The notes under the pieces were generated by a model. That model saw nothing but the letters and a program-made list of their open reading frames with translations. It did no database searches and was not told the origin of the DNA. Shown in pieces: positions 1 to 9,629 of a stretch of DNA of 20,756 nt; position 1 is the stretch's first letter; the number at the start of each line of letters is the position of its first letter. The position numbers were made by a program, and so were the translations under genes. The stretch covers positions 253,198 through 273,953 of the forward strand of contig NW_003121914.1 of assembly GCF_000003605.2 (NCBI RefSeq), in the 5' to 3' direction. This stretch comes from Saccoglossus kowalevskii (taxonomy: Eukaryota; Hemichordata; Enteropneusta; Harrimaniidae).

Positions 1-590
1 AAAAGCATACGCACGGCACACGCAGAGGGAAAATCGTGGAAACAAGAAATATACACATTTCTACGTAATTATCGATCACGCCTCACTGCACGACAGGTCA
101 AAGTCCCGCCACTGAAATATTTCAACGACCAATGAGAATAAAATTACCAACGTATTATAACTCAAGTCTTAGTGATAAAATCAGACACCAAGACAGTAAG
201 GCCAAACAGAAAATGAAAGAGTATGCTGACAATCGACGCAATACGGTTACATCTGAAATTCAGGAGGGCGACACAGTACTCGTTAAAAATGCGGTAAAAG
301 GAAAACTCGAGACTCCTTTCATCGCTGATCCATACCAAGTCATTCAAAGGAAAGGCAGCATGATTTCCGCCAAAAGAGGCACGCGTACTATAACTCGCAA
401 TTCTTCGCATTTTAAGAGAATTCCCCACCATAAAATTGACCATGAAATCAACACCACCGATTTGACAGATGAGGAGGACTTACCCTTGGATATCAATAAT
501 CCTGCATCTCCGGTTCAAAAGGAATCTGCAAAACGATACCCTACTAGAGATCGTCATCTTCCGAAATACCTTGAGGATTATCATACTTAG
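1..590 (+). pseudogene. Ty3/gypsy retrotransposon pol, integrase C-terminal fragment
   Basis: This is the 3' end of a gypsy-type pol polyprotein, which in an intact element would encode the integrase that inserts the cDNA copy. Bases 1-80 read in frame 1 with the typical late integrase-core wording (IRTAHAEGKSWKQE, then FLRNYRS). The protein then continues in frame 3 from about base 79 to the stop at 588-590, so a one-base deletion near base 80 breaks the frame. The frame-3 part has a PHCTTGQSPA segment, a GDTVLVKN motif, a TPF...PYQV...KGSMISA stretch and a TRNSSHFKRI motif, matching the GPF/GPY-type C-terminal integrase module. It ends with the YPTRDRHLPKYLEDY tail common in these elements. 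The rest of pol lies left of the window. The frameshift makes this copy inactive. There is no chromodomain. Family assignment comes from motif recall, not a search. Confidence 0.88.
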
Positions 591-723
591 TTAGACAGTT
601 AAAAAAATACTTCAGTCGTGTGGCAGAACATAATAATTTCTGGGCTTGAAGTATTGCATTGTTATAATAAATATAGAGCATATATCAAACAAGTCTCGGT
701 ATTATTCACGCTTTGTTTTAAAT

Positions 724-754
<31 letters not shown>

Positions 755-1179
755 AGCTCGGTCAGAAATACCTTTCGTCCTGCTACTTCATTCATAATCG
801 TGCACTAGCATACAATTAAATGCAATGAAACTATCGTATTTGAATATTCACAATACTATTTCAATACACACGAAACGATTACAAACGCGTTAAATCAATA
901 CAATTCAGGACGTGACACTTTCAATGTCCTAACCAGGGTACCCCTGACTAAAACAGGAAGAAATTAAACGATTCTATACTATACTATATAATGAGTGGTT
1001 GACACAACTCAACAAACCAAGATTACATTAAATTAACTATATCGCTAGCGTACAAACAAATGACAAGTACTGGTTTCAATAAGCTCACAATACAACAAGT
1101 AATTGTCCTACACAACCATTAATGGAGCGACGGCGTTGCGGCGTGTATACCGGTTTCTTTGTGACTTCTTCCACGTCAG
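591..1179. other. 3' flank of the gypsy relic, no gene
   Basis: This AT-rich stretch follows the pol stop codon. An AATAAA signal lies at 666-671 and could belong to the element's 3' LTR. I cannot place LTR edges: no clear polypurine tract precedes a TG start, although a TGTGGCAG sequence near 618 is one candidate start. A perfect (TA)14 tract follows at 727-754. I see no coding potential or RNA gene in the remainder. Confidence 0.5.
727..754. repeat. (TA)14 microsatellite
   Basis: An uninterrupted run of TA dinucleotides, seen directly. It is self-complementary and likely to be length-polymorphic. Confidence 0.95.
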
Positions 1180-1246
1180 CTTTGCTAGGATTCGAACCTA
1201 GATTCCTCAATCCATTACGAGTGTGCTACCGTTACACCACCAGTTA
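1180..1246 (-). repeat. tRNA-like module 1 (tRNA-derived SINE or tRNA pseudogene)
   Basis: Read on the minus strand, this stretch has an A-box-like D arm (TGGTGGTGTAACGGTAGCAC) and a canonical B box (GGTTCGAATCC) at normal tRNA spacing, with a CTCG...GAGG anticodon-arm remnant between them. The D-arm wording resembles tRNA-Gly. The acceptor ends do not pair, so it is not an intact tRNA. Such a module normally serves as the pol III promoter head of a SINE, but the body of this SINE could not be delimited. Confidence 0.6.
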
Positions 1247-1651
1247 CGTAGTAGTTCATTAGGACGCAGACCAGTAACACAATGTACACGTCAGCTTCTA
1301 CCCGGTGTCCCAGTAGTCTTTGTTGACACCACGGTACCACGTTTCCAAAGCGTGCCCCACACCGACGGTTGTCTAAGAGCAAATAAACGCATGGCAATAG
1401 CAAAGTAATTTACTCCTTATGGCAATAAGTGTATTCGGGGCGTATAATATTACGTACAAAAATAGGCAAGGTTCTGTCTCGCCAACCACTATTGCGAGTG
1501 TTAACACGAGGCCAAGGCTTCATTCAACAAATCGGGTAACTCGTTCAGGGCAGGGCTTCAGAAGGAGTACCTACACTTTATGCAATTTTTTTTTAATTAT
1601 GTTAATTTATTCATGACGTAGCAGTTTATGTGCTCATGAATATTCATTAAT

Positions 1652-1722
1652 TTGTGGGTCGTGATTGGAACTTGCGATCTTTGAGTTCCCAGCACACTGT
1701 CTTGTCCACTGTACCACGAGTG
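1652..1722 (-). repeat. tRNA-like module 2
   Basis: On the minus strand an A-box-like sequence (TGGTACAGTGGACAAGACAG) precedes a weaker B box (AGTTCCAATC) at tRNA spacing. The base order between the boxes resembles modules 3 and 4, suggesting one family. The acceptor stem is not convincing. It is best read as a tRNA-derived SINE head or a decayed tRNA copy. Confidence 0.5.
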
Positions 1723-1820
1723 TCTTCACACAGGAGATAGGAGATATGTGGGTAGTCATGCAAATTGAATAATTTGTTGTCATATTTAGCTTTATAGCCA
1801 AACTGTTTGCAAGAAAAAGA

Positions 1821-1889
1821 TGGGCAGGCATGGGAATTGAACCCGGGTCCTCCTAATCACTGTGTAGACAACTAAACCACAAGATCACA
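1821..1889 (-). repeat. tRNA-like module 3
   Basis: On the minus strand the A-box-like TGGTTTAGTTGTCTACACAG is followed by a strong B box (GGGTTCAATTCCC) at tRNA spacing. It lies about 170 bp from module 2 in the same orientation. The lack of a paired acceptor stem argues against a functional tRNA. Confidence 0.58.
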
Positions 1890-2085
1890 ATTGATTGACT
1901 GGATGTGTTTGCATTTGATATGACTATATAGTGTGTATATATATAGAAATACAACATATTTCTATTATTGAGTTACAATTGTCCAAAAAATTGCCAATTT
2001 TGTGTTTTTACTTGTGTAAACTATATGCATGCCATAACCCGTTAGTGTACATCTTTCCAATTGGGTGTTTGCCATTTGCGTTGCC

Positions 2086-2207
2086 CATACCTGACCCGAC
2101 CCTAACCCTAATGCCAAGACACGTTACTGTTAATAATTCCGTTGTGCATACCTGACCCGACCCTAACCCTGATGCCAAGACACGTTCCTGTTTATAATTG
2201 CTCAATA
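2086..2207. repeat. 61-bp direct tandem duplication
   Basis: Two adjacent copies begin at 2086 and 2147. Each opens with CATACCTGACCCGACCCTAA and continues with ATGCCAAGACACGTT and a T-rich tail. Copies differ by few substitutions, with an extra A/T-rich stretch after the second. Each includes a short CCCTAACCCT run, but this is one and a half telomere-like units only. Confidence 0.85.
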
Positions 2208-2261
2208 ATGATACTCTGTTGTGCACTGTCTGCGGGTAAGTTGCATTGATGTCAACTGATT

Positions 2262-3145
2262 AAACAAGTCGCGTTTAAGTAATTTCCACTATTAACAAGT
2301 GGTTAAATTGTGACAATAAATGTGTGGACAAATATTTGAGATTAATTTTGGTGTAGAAAACTCTCGTTTAATTAATTCCCACAATTACAAGTTGTTAAAT
2401 TGAGAGAATAAATGTGCGGACAAATATTTTAGACTTATTTTGGTGTAGACAGCAGTCGTTTAATTATTTTACACCATTACAAGTTGTTAAATTGAGAGAA
2501 TAAATGTATGGACTAATATTTTAGACTTATTTTGGTGTAATCAACTCGCGTTTGATTAATTCCCACAATTACAAGTTGTTAAATTGAGAGAATAAATATG
2601 CGGACAAATATTTTAGACGTATTTTGGTTTAGAAAAGTCGCATTTAATTTACTTCCACAAATTACAAATTGTTAAAGTGGGAGAATAAATGTGTGGACAA
2701 GTATTTGAAACTTATTTTGGTGTAATCAACTCGCGTTTGATTAATTCCCACAATTACAAGTTGTTAAATTGAGAGAATAAATATGCGGACAAATATTTTA
2801 GACGTATTTTGGTGTAGACAACTCTCGTTTAATTATTTTACACCATTACAAGTTGTTAAATTGAGAGAATAAATGTGTGGACAAGTATTTGAAACTTATT
2901 TTGGTGTAGACAACTCTCATTTGATTAATTCCAACAATTACAAGTTCTTAAATTGGACAAATATTGACCATTATATTTATGAGTAAATACCTGTTGTTTC
3001 ATTAATTTCCACCTCTACAAGGTTGTTAAATTGAGATAATAAATGTGTCGACAAATATTTGATACTTATTTAGGTGTAAGAACTCGTGTTTGACCAACTT
3101 CTACTCTTGGAAGTTGTTAAAATAATGATATAAATATACTGGTAT
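2262..3145. repeat. 92-bp satellite array, about 9.6 copies
   Basis: The landmark GTTGTTAAATTGAGAGAATA recurs, in variants, at 2299, 2391, 2483, 2575, 2668, 2760, 2852, 2944, 3022 and 3113. Most intervals are 92 bp; one is 78, reflecting a deletion-bearing variant unit. Units also share GGACAAATATTT and TATTTTGGTGTA. The segment 2539-2630 recurs almost exactly at 2723-2814, a distance of 184 bp, so part of the array evolved as two-unit higher-order repeats. The last units are the most diverged. The final variant (GAGTAAATACCT) reappears at 9.5 kb. Confidence 0.95.
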
Positions 3146-3190
3146 CATTGGATATTTGATTTAATTGTGAAACTTTCTAACAAAATGTTA

Positions 3191-3260
3191 ACTGCTGGCT
3201 TCGAACCCTCAATCAACAATTCCGCAGACACAGTATAAATTTCACAACACCACAGAAGAT
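3191..3260 (-). repeat. tRNA-like module 4
   Basis: The minus strand shows a B box (GGGTTCGAAGCC) and, at tRNA spacing, a weaker A-box-like TGGTGTTGTGAAATTTATAC. It sits just beyond the end of the 92-bp array, facing back into it, and its internal wording is close to modules 2 and 3. Confidence 0.5.
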
Positions 3261-4091
3261 ATTTGTCTGTTGCCTGAGTTGTTTTCGTAATATAGGGAAC
3301 GCTGCCATCGACACTTTAACAAAATTTACCTTGACTTGAGTCTTGTTTATCTCTTGTCACAGTCAGGAAACTGTTGAACAAATTACGCGCCGTCCAGTTT
3401 AAGACGCAAGTTATTTTATTATTTATTCTTTCGGTTTTGCATGGTGTAGTTTTGTAAAGTTTATTATTTTTTCGCGACGTTCCTTGTTTACTTGTTTACG
3501 GTTTGAGAGATTTCAGTTTATTTGATTTACGTTTTTACGGTAGCTCTGAGCGGGACTCGAACCCACTGTCTTTTCAAGCTGATTTTGTTTTATTTTGATG
3601 GCACGCTTGTGTAGCACGCCACGACGTTGGTCGTTAGGTGGTGTTCATTTTTCTAACTACTCCAGTGTTCCGATGAGTTGAACGGAAAAGCCAAAACGAT
3701 TGCTGGTTTCTGATTGCTTCGGTTCTGGTGAGTGTGATTCAAACCCATGTCGTTTGTATTGGGCGTTTTTTTTTTATTTCCCATGTTGGCTACGCCGTAA
3801 TATGCAACCACTTCCCCGTTGTATTGTGATTTTGAGAGTGTTTAATGATGTCTTCCTCACCCGTCACGCCATGACCCAGTTTCAACGACACGGCCATTTT
3901 GGAACAGAGTGCGTGACCCTCGGCGTGACCCGACTGACTATATGAGCGTTCTGTTCAACTGTTAAGCTAGGATTTATTACCGTTATTATCATTATATTAT
4001 TACGTGATTTGTTTTACCTTATGTGTAATATCTTAAGTATCTTTATTGTAATTTGTATATACCAATTCGTATATACCGAGGAAACGCCGTC
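3261..4091. other. Non-coding interval between tRNA-like module 4 and the shared tail
   Basis: Apart from the T-arm fragments, this AT-rich stretch shows no splice-flanked exon or intact ORF with protein-like wording. It is absent from the second locus of the same element, where satellite at about 9620 passes almost directly into the tail at 9630. It is therefore either an insertion here or a deletion there. Confidence 0.45.
3543..3752 (-). repeat. Two isolated B-box (T-arm) fragments
   Basis: Two more tRNA T-arm-like pieces lie on the minus strand: TGGGTTCGAGTCCCGCTC within 3543-3571, which is a perfect T-arm, and a degraded GGGTTTGAATCACAC within 3727-3752. No D-arm partner was found at the right distance. 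They look like truncated SINE heads of the same general kind as modules 1-4. Confidence 0.4.
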
Positions 4092-4157
4092 GATTGAAGG
4101 TCATGTATTTTGTGACGTCACCAATTCGTGTGTAGGTACGGCTTCTAGACCCGTGCC
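4092..4157. repeat. 66-bp shared tail, copy 1
   Basis: This segment, from GATTGAAGGTC through TGTGACGTCACC and AATTCGTGTGTAGG to CGGCTTCTAGA and GTGCC, matches 9630-9695 over its full length with few differences by eye. Homology stops at both ends in both places. Because a remnant of the 92-bp satellite precedes the second copy, this probably is the right-hand end of a satellite-carrying mobile element. Confidence 0.8.
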
Positions 4158-5113
4158 AACCAGAGTTTCAACTGTAACTTGACTCACAGTGAACATTACC
4201 ATGGCCGACCCAAACTGACGGCAACGATCGTATAGCAAGCATGTACTCCCTCCAACAACCTCTGGCAAAAGTGCCCGACCACACGCACGTGTGGAGTTTA
4301 AATACGTTAATTAATTCCATAGCCCCAGGTGGTTCCAACAATCAATGCACTAGTGGCAACACGCCATCTGGTTTGAATTGTCCAATCACGTATAATGTTT
4401 CACTACGTTACGTGCACCCAATCACGAATATAAATTAAATACCAAAAGTGTGACAACAATGCAATTATTTCAACTATGAGAATCGAATCTATGAAGTTTT
4501 CTGTTCTCGCAAAGCAGATTAATTTTACAATAATTTTTTTTCGCTCTAGTTCCACAATTTTTAATATTGTTGTATATTATCTCACTATGCTATCTTATAG
4601 ATGATTGTTTTCCTGCTGCTGTACAGTTCTATTACGATGATCGATGGTTATGTTAAACAGGAATTTTAGTAAGTCATTCTATAATTTATGATAATAATAA
4701 TAATAACAATGCACTATTATAATATTCCCCAAGGCGTCTGTGACAATATAACATTGAAATAATGAATTCGGTTACAATGTGGTATAATATGAATGAATTC
4801 GGCATTTAACCGTGTATTTTTAACAGACTTTGCAGACGTTTGTAATATGGTCTAGTGACTTCATTTTCAATATGTATGCATTTTATTCTGTTCTGGGATT
4901 TGTTTTAAATTGAGGGGAAGTGGGCATCACTGATGTCAATATATAGAGCTCATTTACTACCAGACTATATAACACAGTTGATAATTTAATTTTACTGGTG
5001 ATTTCTGATATATAATTAATTTATTAAAATACAATAGGCCACTGGTCAAAAACAATACATTATATACACATTGTACAACAATAAATACAGAACATAAGTA
5101 AGACAAAGCTATT
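4158..5113. other. Intergenic, AT-rich, no gene seen
   Basis: No convincing exon, RNA gene or long repeat was found. It contains a short (ATA)n run near 4689-4704 and nothing else I can support. Confidence 0.5.
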
Positions 5114-5117
5114 ACAT

Positions 5118-5546
5118 CTATCTTTGGGCAAATGGGGCCTCCACCGAACGTCTCCATTCTGTCCTATCAGCTGCTGCTACTCTGGCTTCCGCCCATGACT
5201 TGTATCCAGCCTTGTGGCTTTCCGTCTCGACAATTCGTCGCCAAGTTGTTTTGCCACTACCCTGTTTCCTATTATCCTCTGGGGCCCATGTCGATGTTGT
5301 GTTACATATGCTTGTAGGTTCCTTTCTAAAGGTGTGTTCAATAAATGCCCATCTTCTCTTCATTACTGTAGTGCTCAATTTCTCCATTCCAATCCTGGTT
5401 AGTAGTTCTTTATTCCTAACATGGTTTTACCGTTTTATCTTCATTATCCTTCTTAAACGCGTTGTTTGGAAAATATTTTTCTTTCCTTTTGTAATCTTCC
5501 CAGTTCAAGATCCATATAACAGCACCGAAACAGCAAACAGTGCACA
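5118..5546 (-). pseudogene. Non-LTR retrotransposon reverse transcriptase, C-terminal fragment
   Basis: Minus-strand translation gives the end of a LINE-type polyprotein: an LLYGS segment, LRRI, then RRWAFIEHTFRKEP, WAPEDNRKQG, GKTTWRRIVE and a final ADRTEWRRSVEAPFAQ before a stop at 5118-5120. This order (YGSE..W; RRxWxxIGHxxRK; TWRRxxExE; DRxxWRxxVxA) is the hallmark of the region just after the RT domain in many invertebrate LINEs. An in-frame TGA at 5505-5507 and a TAA at 5427-5429 interrupt it, and the catalytic RT core is missing, so it is a dead, 5'-truncated copy. I cannot name the clade. Confidence 0.85.
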
Positions 5547-5675
5547 GAAATCCTAAATTTACAAAATGCATTTTTCAACTAATGTCAACTAACGATGAAT
5601 ACATAATTATAATTTGAACAAAGTCTACTTCTAAAAGGGTATCTAGTTTTAAGGATTGTATTTATAAACACTGAT

Positions 5676-5980
5676 TTTCCCACAATCCAATGCTTTTCTA
5701 ATGAAATCACGAGTACGAGTTTTGCCCTAGGCGTCAATTGCACTAATAACTGCCGGCGACTCCATCGATAACTTAAAAACAAAACGCGCCGATGCGACAT
5801 CTGTGTTGATGAAAATTGAGTTTCCCTCAATCCAAGACGAATGCGCTCTTAGAATGGCAATCAAGTTCGAGGTTTGACCTTAGCTAGACGTGCACTAATT
5901 CGCGTCGATGACTCCTTCGATACCTTCTCAGTTTGTGCTCGTTGGTCTGTGCAACAGTCAAAGTCGCCATCTTTGTTCAT
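5676..5980. repeat. Diverged direct duplication, about 150 bp
   Basis: Bases 5676-5812 and 5821-5980 align in order: TTTCCC[A/T]CAATCCAA; CGAGTTTTGCCCTAG (5716) against CGAGGTTTGACCTTAG (5868); CGACTCCATCGATA against TGACTCCTTCGATA; then GCGACATCTGTGTT against TCGCCATCTTTGTT. Spacing is 145-152 bp. Function unknown. The second copy runs into a CpG-containing NRF1-like sequence at about 5997. Confidence 0.75.
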
Positions 5981-6910
5981 ATGGAACCCATAACTAGCGC
6001 ATGCGTGACGCGACGAGAACCGCTCTTTGAAATAATATATGTTGTTTGTGTTGTCCGAGATTTGGATTTGGTTTTCTTCATCTAGTCGCTGTGGGGAGTG
6101 TTCACTACTAGCGCGTTCGTATGAAGTGATGAGGCACCACGCCGCATGCGCGAGTTCGATTCTTGATTTACCAAAAAATAAAGGAATCGGATAGCAATAA
6201 TTCGATAAAATCGGCAGATGAAAACACCAAAATCAATGATTTTTTTCAGTGGATGTGTGACCTTGTGTCTGACACATTCATATGCAAATGACTAATCTGT
6301 GAAATAAACAGGTGCGAAGACAAACCACTCAAATGTTTGGAAACACTCATTGTGTGTCAGATAGCTACTGATAATACATCCTAACAATGCTTTGTCTTGA
6401 GTTTAGCTTTGAAACTTATAGGCACACAGATTAAACCTGTTTTGTTGATTTTGGAAAACACTACTGAAGCTGCCTTGCTTCCCCTCAGAAAATCAACAGT
6501 TTAGCCAACTTACATGATATTCTAGGTTACGTTGACTTTGTCAGATGAAGGTTTATAGTGCATTTCATCAATTAATAAATAAATGTGAAAATCGTAATTT
6601 TCAACACAAATAATAGTCTCGCTACCTTAAGGGAACACGGTACGCGGCAATAATCATGAGCTGGTTAGTTTGCTAGGTTTGCGTTCACTATTTGGTTAGA
6701 AAAACTAGGATTTTGTAGCAATTTCGCACGATTTTTAGTCGCCCATTTCGCCAGAGCGCTCAGCTACGTGCTTCAAAACATTCGATCTGTGATTGTGCCG
6801 TTCGTCTACCTAAGAGTCGTAGGCTTTGCCTTGTGACGGCACCGCTTTGTTTGATTTTGTAACGTATTTTGCGCGTTTTGACTGTATGTCACATATGATG
6901 TACAGTTTAT
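5981..6910. other. Non-coding interval with one plus-strand tRNA-like piece
   Basis: Contains GCGCATGCGTGACGCGACGA (5997-6016), similar to a sequence at 15117. A tRNA-like stretch at about 6087-6168 on the plus strand has a B-box-like GAGTTCGATTC and an A-box-like TGGGGAGTGTTCAC, but the spacing is too long and the arms do not pair well. The rest holds nothing I can support. Confidence 0.35.
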
Positions 6911-7856
6911 TTGTTGAAAGAGAGTGGTGTTGACATAACTCCCCCCCCCCGGGAGATGGGGTACTTGCAAAAAATACTGACAAGGGTGTGTAGTAGGTTT
7001 TTTGAAATCCCTACAGAAATAAACTCAAATTGCCTATCTCTATTCAGACAAACTGTGAATATTTACCACTCCTTTCAAGACAGTAAGCATAAATGGTACC
7101 AAGGGAAAAGCAGGTGGGCTGCAAAATGCAGCCATCAAGTTCCATACACATGTGTATTAACACAAACCGGGCTGCAAACAGAAGGGAAGTTCAGTATATC
7201 AGAAAGTGACAGACCATAAGGACACCCGGGGATAGACTTTGACGATCGGAATGAGTTACAGAAAGAAAAAATCAGTTTAATTCTCCTGATTGTTGAATCA
7301 CTCAAGCTCTAGCGACAGTTTTTGGAAAATATGGACCTTTTGTCTGACAGAAATAATGAAAAAATGGGTACCCCGTTTTCAGACAGACAGGGTAAAATAA
7401 CATTCCCCGTATCAGACAGAAGTGGTGAATTTAAAAACCCCTTTGGCATACATATACTTCAATGTGAGTACCCCCGGCATAAAACTATACTCAAGCAGTG
7501 TGTATCTCCGTGTGCAGCTCATTTCAGTGTTTTTTTGTATTGCGAACTAGATCGCGGTGTAGCGTATAGCTGCGCACAGGATGATGCCGTGTGTGTTAAT
7601 ATTATTTCTTCGTCAGGCTGAAGCTGCTGAAATTAACCTTTCAATACAACCATACAAGTAAACGGGCAGTGGAATGAAATCATTGATCTTGAACACTTTC
7701 AACTTGTGTATTTGTGTTCATTCATGCATTCAGCTCTACGAGCGTGACCTGGAAGATTGTCATGATTGAGTGCCATAATTTCTGTTTTAAGATTTATTCG
7801 GTATATCAACAGCGGTGGACATACAGTTTAGAGCCCATTGTCAACCGAGGCTTCAC
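6911..7856. other. No confident gene; open frames without support
   Basis: Two medium-length open frames (6911-7219 and a frame through 7322-7621) overlie this stretch. A C10 homopolymer lies near 6942-6951. I see no recognisable domain, splice-flanked exon or coding bias in either frame. Apart from the minisatellite I assign no function. Confidence 0.4.
7343..7445 (+). repeat. 33-36-bp minisatellite, three units
   Basis: Three units start at 7343, 7379 and 7412. Each opens TC[T/A]GACAGA, has an A-rich middle, and closes with a C-run (CCCCGTTT, CCCCGTA, CCCCTTT). The frame from an ATG at 7331 is open across them and to 7621, giving an SDR...PF repeat, but nothing else supports a gene. A related GTGACAGACC...ACACCCGGG string lies near 7206. 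Confidence 0.65.
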
Positions 7857-8600
7857 TGCGTGGTTAGGTGACCGACACATGTATAAAGTGAAGCATAATC
7901 GGGTGTGGTTAGTACTTGCACGGGAGACTCCCGAGTAAACGAGCTGTAGATTTTTTTGTTGTTGTTTCATCACAAACTTGGAAAAGATATACGGCATTGT
8001 CCCTGCATTTGTTCTTACTGTGATGTCAATCATTTATAGTGAATATCGTGGTATTTTTGTAACTTTTTTAACTAATAAAAGTTTTTAAATTCCTTCTAAT
8101 TTTCAAGAACAAGTTGTTAATGTTGTCGGCACGTAGTGTTAACGCAGCGTGCAAGGTTGTTCAAAGTGATTGCAAAGTTGTGGGAAGTTGGTAGATGAAT
8201 TTGTATATATGACCTAAGTTGTTGGCTCAGTTGTAAAGTCGACAAATTTAATAAAAGCCAATTGAAAGCAGCCTATAGATGTTCACGTGATCTGGCTGTA
8301 AAGTGTTAGCAAACAGCGTGCAGACTTTGAAAACGCGATTGAAAAGTTGCTTGTATATATCACCTAAGTCATTGTCATGCCAACCCAGCAGTGAAACATT
8401 AAGTAAATGTCTAGAAAATGTCCCATATATAACCAGATTTTTAGGAGAGCGAACCGAAAAATTGTAGACAAACTGCTTAAAAAGTGTTGAAAGGCGATTT
8501 TAAAGTTGGTAGATTCATTTGGGTTTGTTACCTATGATGTTATATTAACATGTCTCATAGTTAAAAGTTCAAAAATATGAATAAATATTTAGTAACAATG
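7857..8600 (+). repeat. 5S rRNA-headed composite repeat, copy A
   Basis: The head (about 7880-7949) matches the 3' half of metazoan 5S rRNA: AAGTGAAGCATAATCGGG aligns with GGAAGCTAAGCAGGGTCGGG, TGGTTAGTACTTG is exact, GGGAGAC is retained, and it closes with GCTGTAG. This covers box C of the 5S internal promoter. The body follows: three diverged units, recognisable by ACCTAAG/ACCTATG landmarks at 8212, 8362 and 8530, each preceded by a GATTGNAAAGTTG-like string. A 5S-derived head is the defining trait of SINE3-type elements, and an internally repeated core recalls satellite-carrying elements of bivalves. No transposase or RT is encoded. Confidence 0.8.
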
Positions 8601-8703
8601 TTGACGTCATACGTCAATTCAAGATGTTACTTGTGTGTACGATATCAAGTTAAAAACATTTTCGAACATGATATAGCCGCCAATTTCAAATTACCCATGT
8701 TGC

Positions 8704-9450
8704 AGTGTGGTTAGTTGATGGCCCGGCATCTAAAGTAAAGGTCGGGCTTGATTAGTACTTGCATTGAAGACTACCTCGGTACACAGGCTGTTGGAATTCT
8801 TTCGTATGGTTGCATGCCACACATGGAAAGGTTATGAGGGAATGATCATGCATTTTTCTTGCTGTGATATCAATCATTGACAGTGGAGAATCGAGGAATT
8901 GTTTTAATTCATGGAAAGTTTTCAAATTCTCTCTAATTTTCAACGAATATTGTTTCGATACTGTCGGCTCGTAGTGGTTTTAAGCCGCTAAAACACTGTG
9001 CAGAGTTGAACAAAGTTGTACAAAGTGATTGTGAAGTTGTGCAAAGTGATTGCAAATTTGGTAGATGTATTTGTATATATGACCTAAGTTGTTGGCATAT
9101 AGAAACGCGCTGTTGTAAAGTCGAAAAAATGAACAAAAGTCATATGAAAGCAGCCCATATTTGAAGATTGTCTCCCATGAGCTGGCTGTAAAATGTCAGA
9201 AAACAGCGTGCAAACTTTGAAAACGCGTTTGAAAAGTGGGCGGAGTTGTTAAATTACGAAAACATTAAATGTCTAGAAAATGTCCCATATCTAAAGAGAT
9301 TATCAAAAAGCGAACCGAAAAATTGAAGACAAACTGCTTACAAACTTGTGAGAAGCGATTGAAAAGTTGGTAGACTCATATGGGATTGTTACCTATGACG
9401 ATATATTAACAAGTCCCATAGTTAAGATGTAAACAAATATTTAACAATTA
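8704..9450 (+). repeat. 5S rRNA-headed composite repeat, copy B
   Basis: This matches copy A along its whole length with a spacing of 843-862 bp. Its head (about 8725-8793) preserves AAAGGTCGGGCTTG, ATTAGTACTTG and GAAGACTACCT, closer to 5S box C in the first part (GTCGGGCCTGGTTAGTACTTG) but weaker afterwards. The body keeps GACCTAAGTTGTTGGC, CAGCGTGCAAACTTTGAAAA and TGTCTAGAAAATGTCCCAT. At its right end CAAATATTTAACAATTATT merges without a gap into 92-bp satellite sequence. Copies A and B look like a tandem duplication or two units of one element. Confidence 0.8.
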
Positions 9451-9620
9451 TTGGGATATAAACAACACTCATTTAATTATTTTCCACCATTAAACTCGTT
9501 AAATTGAGTGAATAAATGTGTGGACAAATATTGGCCAATGTTTGTGAGTAAATACCTATACCTTTAGAAGGTTGTTAAATTGAGAGTATAAATTTGTTAA
9601 CTAAATATTTGATACTTCTG
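9451..9620. repeat. 92-bp satellite remnant, about two copies
   Basis: It contains CTCGTTAAATTGAGTGAATA, ATGTGTGGACAAATATTGG, GAGTAAATACCT and AGGTTGTTAAATTGAGAG in order. These match specifically the deletion-bearing variant units at the right end of the large array (about 2944-3075), including the shared GAGTAAATACCT, so it is a second insertion of the same right-hand part. Confidence 0.85.
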
Positions 9621-9629
9621 ATATGATAT

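Noticed and set aside
1180-1246. Functional tRNA-Gly gene
   Set aside because: A and B boxes are good, but the acceptor ends do not pair and the anticodon stem is degraded.
2100-2170. Telomere-like CCCTAACCCTAA motif
   Set aside because: Only about two units occur, repeated because of the 61-bp duplication. This is too short for an interstitial telomere.
2262-3145. CRISPR-like array
   Set aside because: The 92-bp units adjoin without unique spacers, and the context is eukaryotic.
5132-5556. Plus-strand open frames over the LINE fragment
   Set aside because: They are shadows of the minus-strand reverse-transcriptase tail.
6911-7219. 102-codon plus-strand open frame
   Set aside because: It runs through a C10 tract near its start, has no recognisable motif, and has no splice or promoter support.
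7880-8793. Functional 5S rRNA genes
   Set aside because: Only the 3' half resembles 5S rRNA; the 5' half, including box A, is not recognisable, and both copies continue into repeat sequence.
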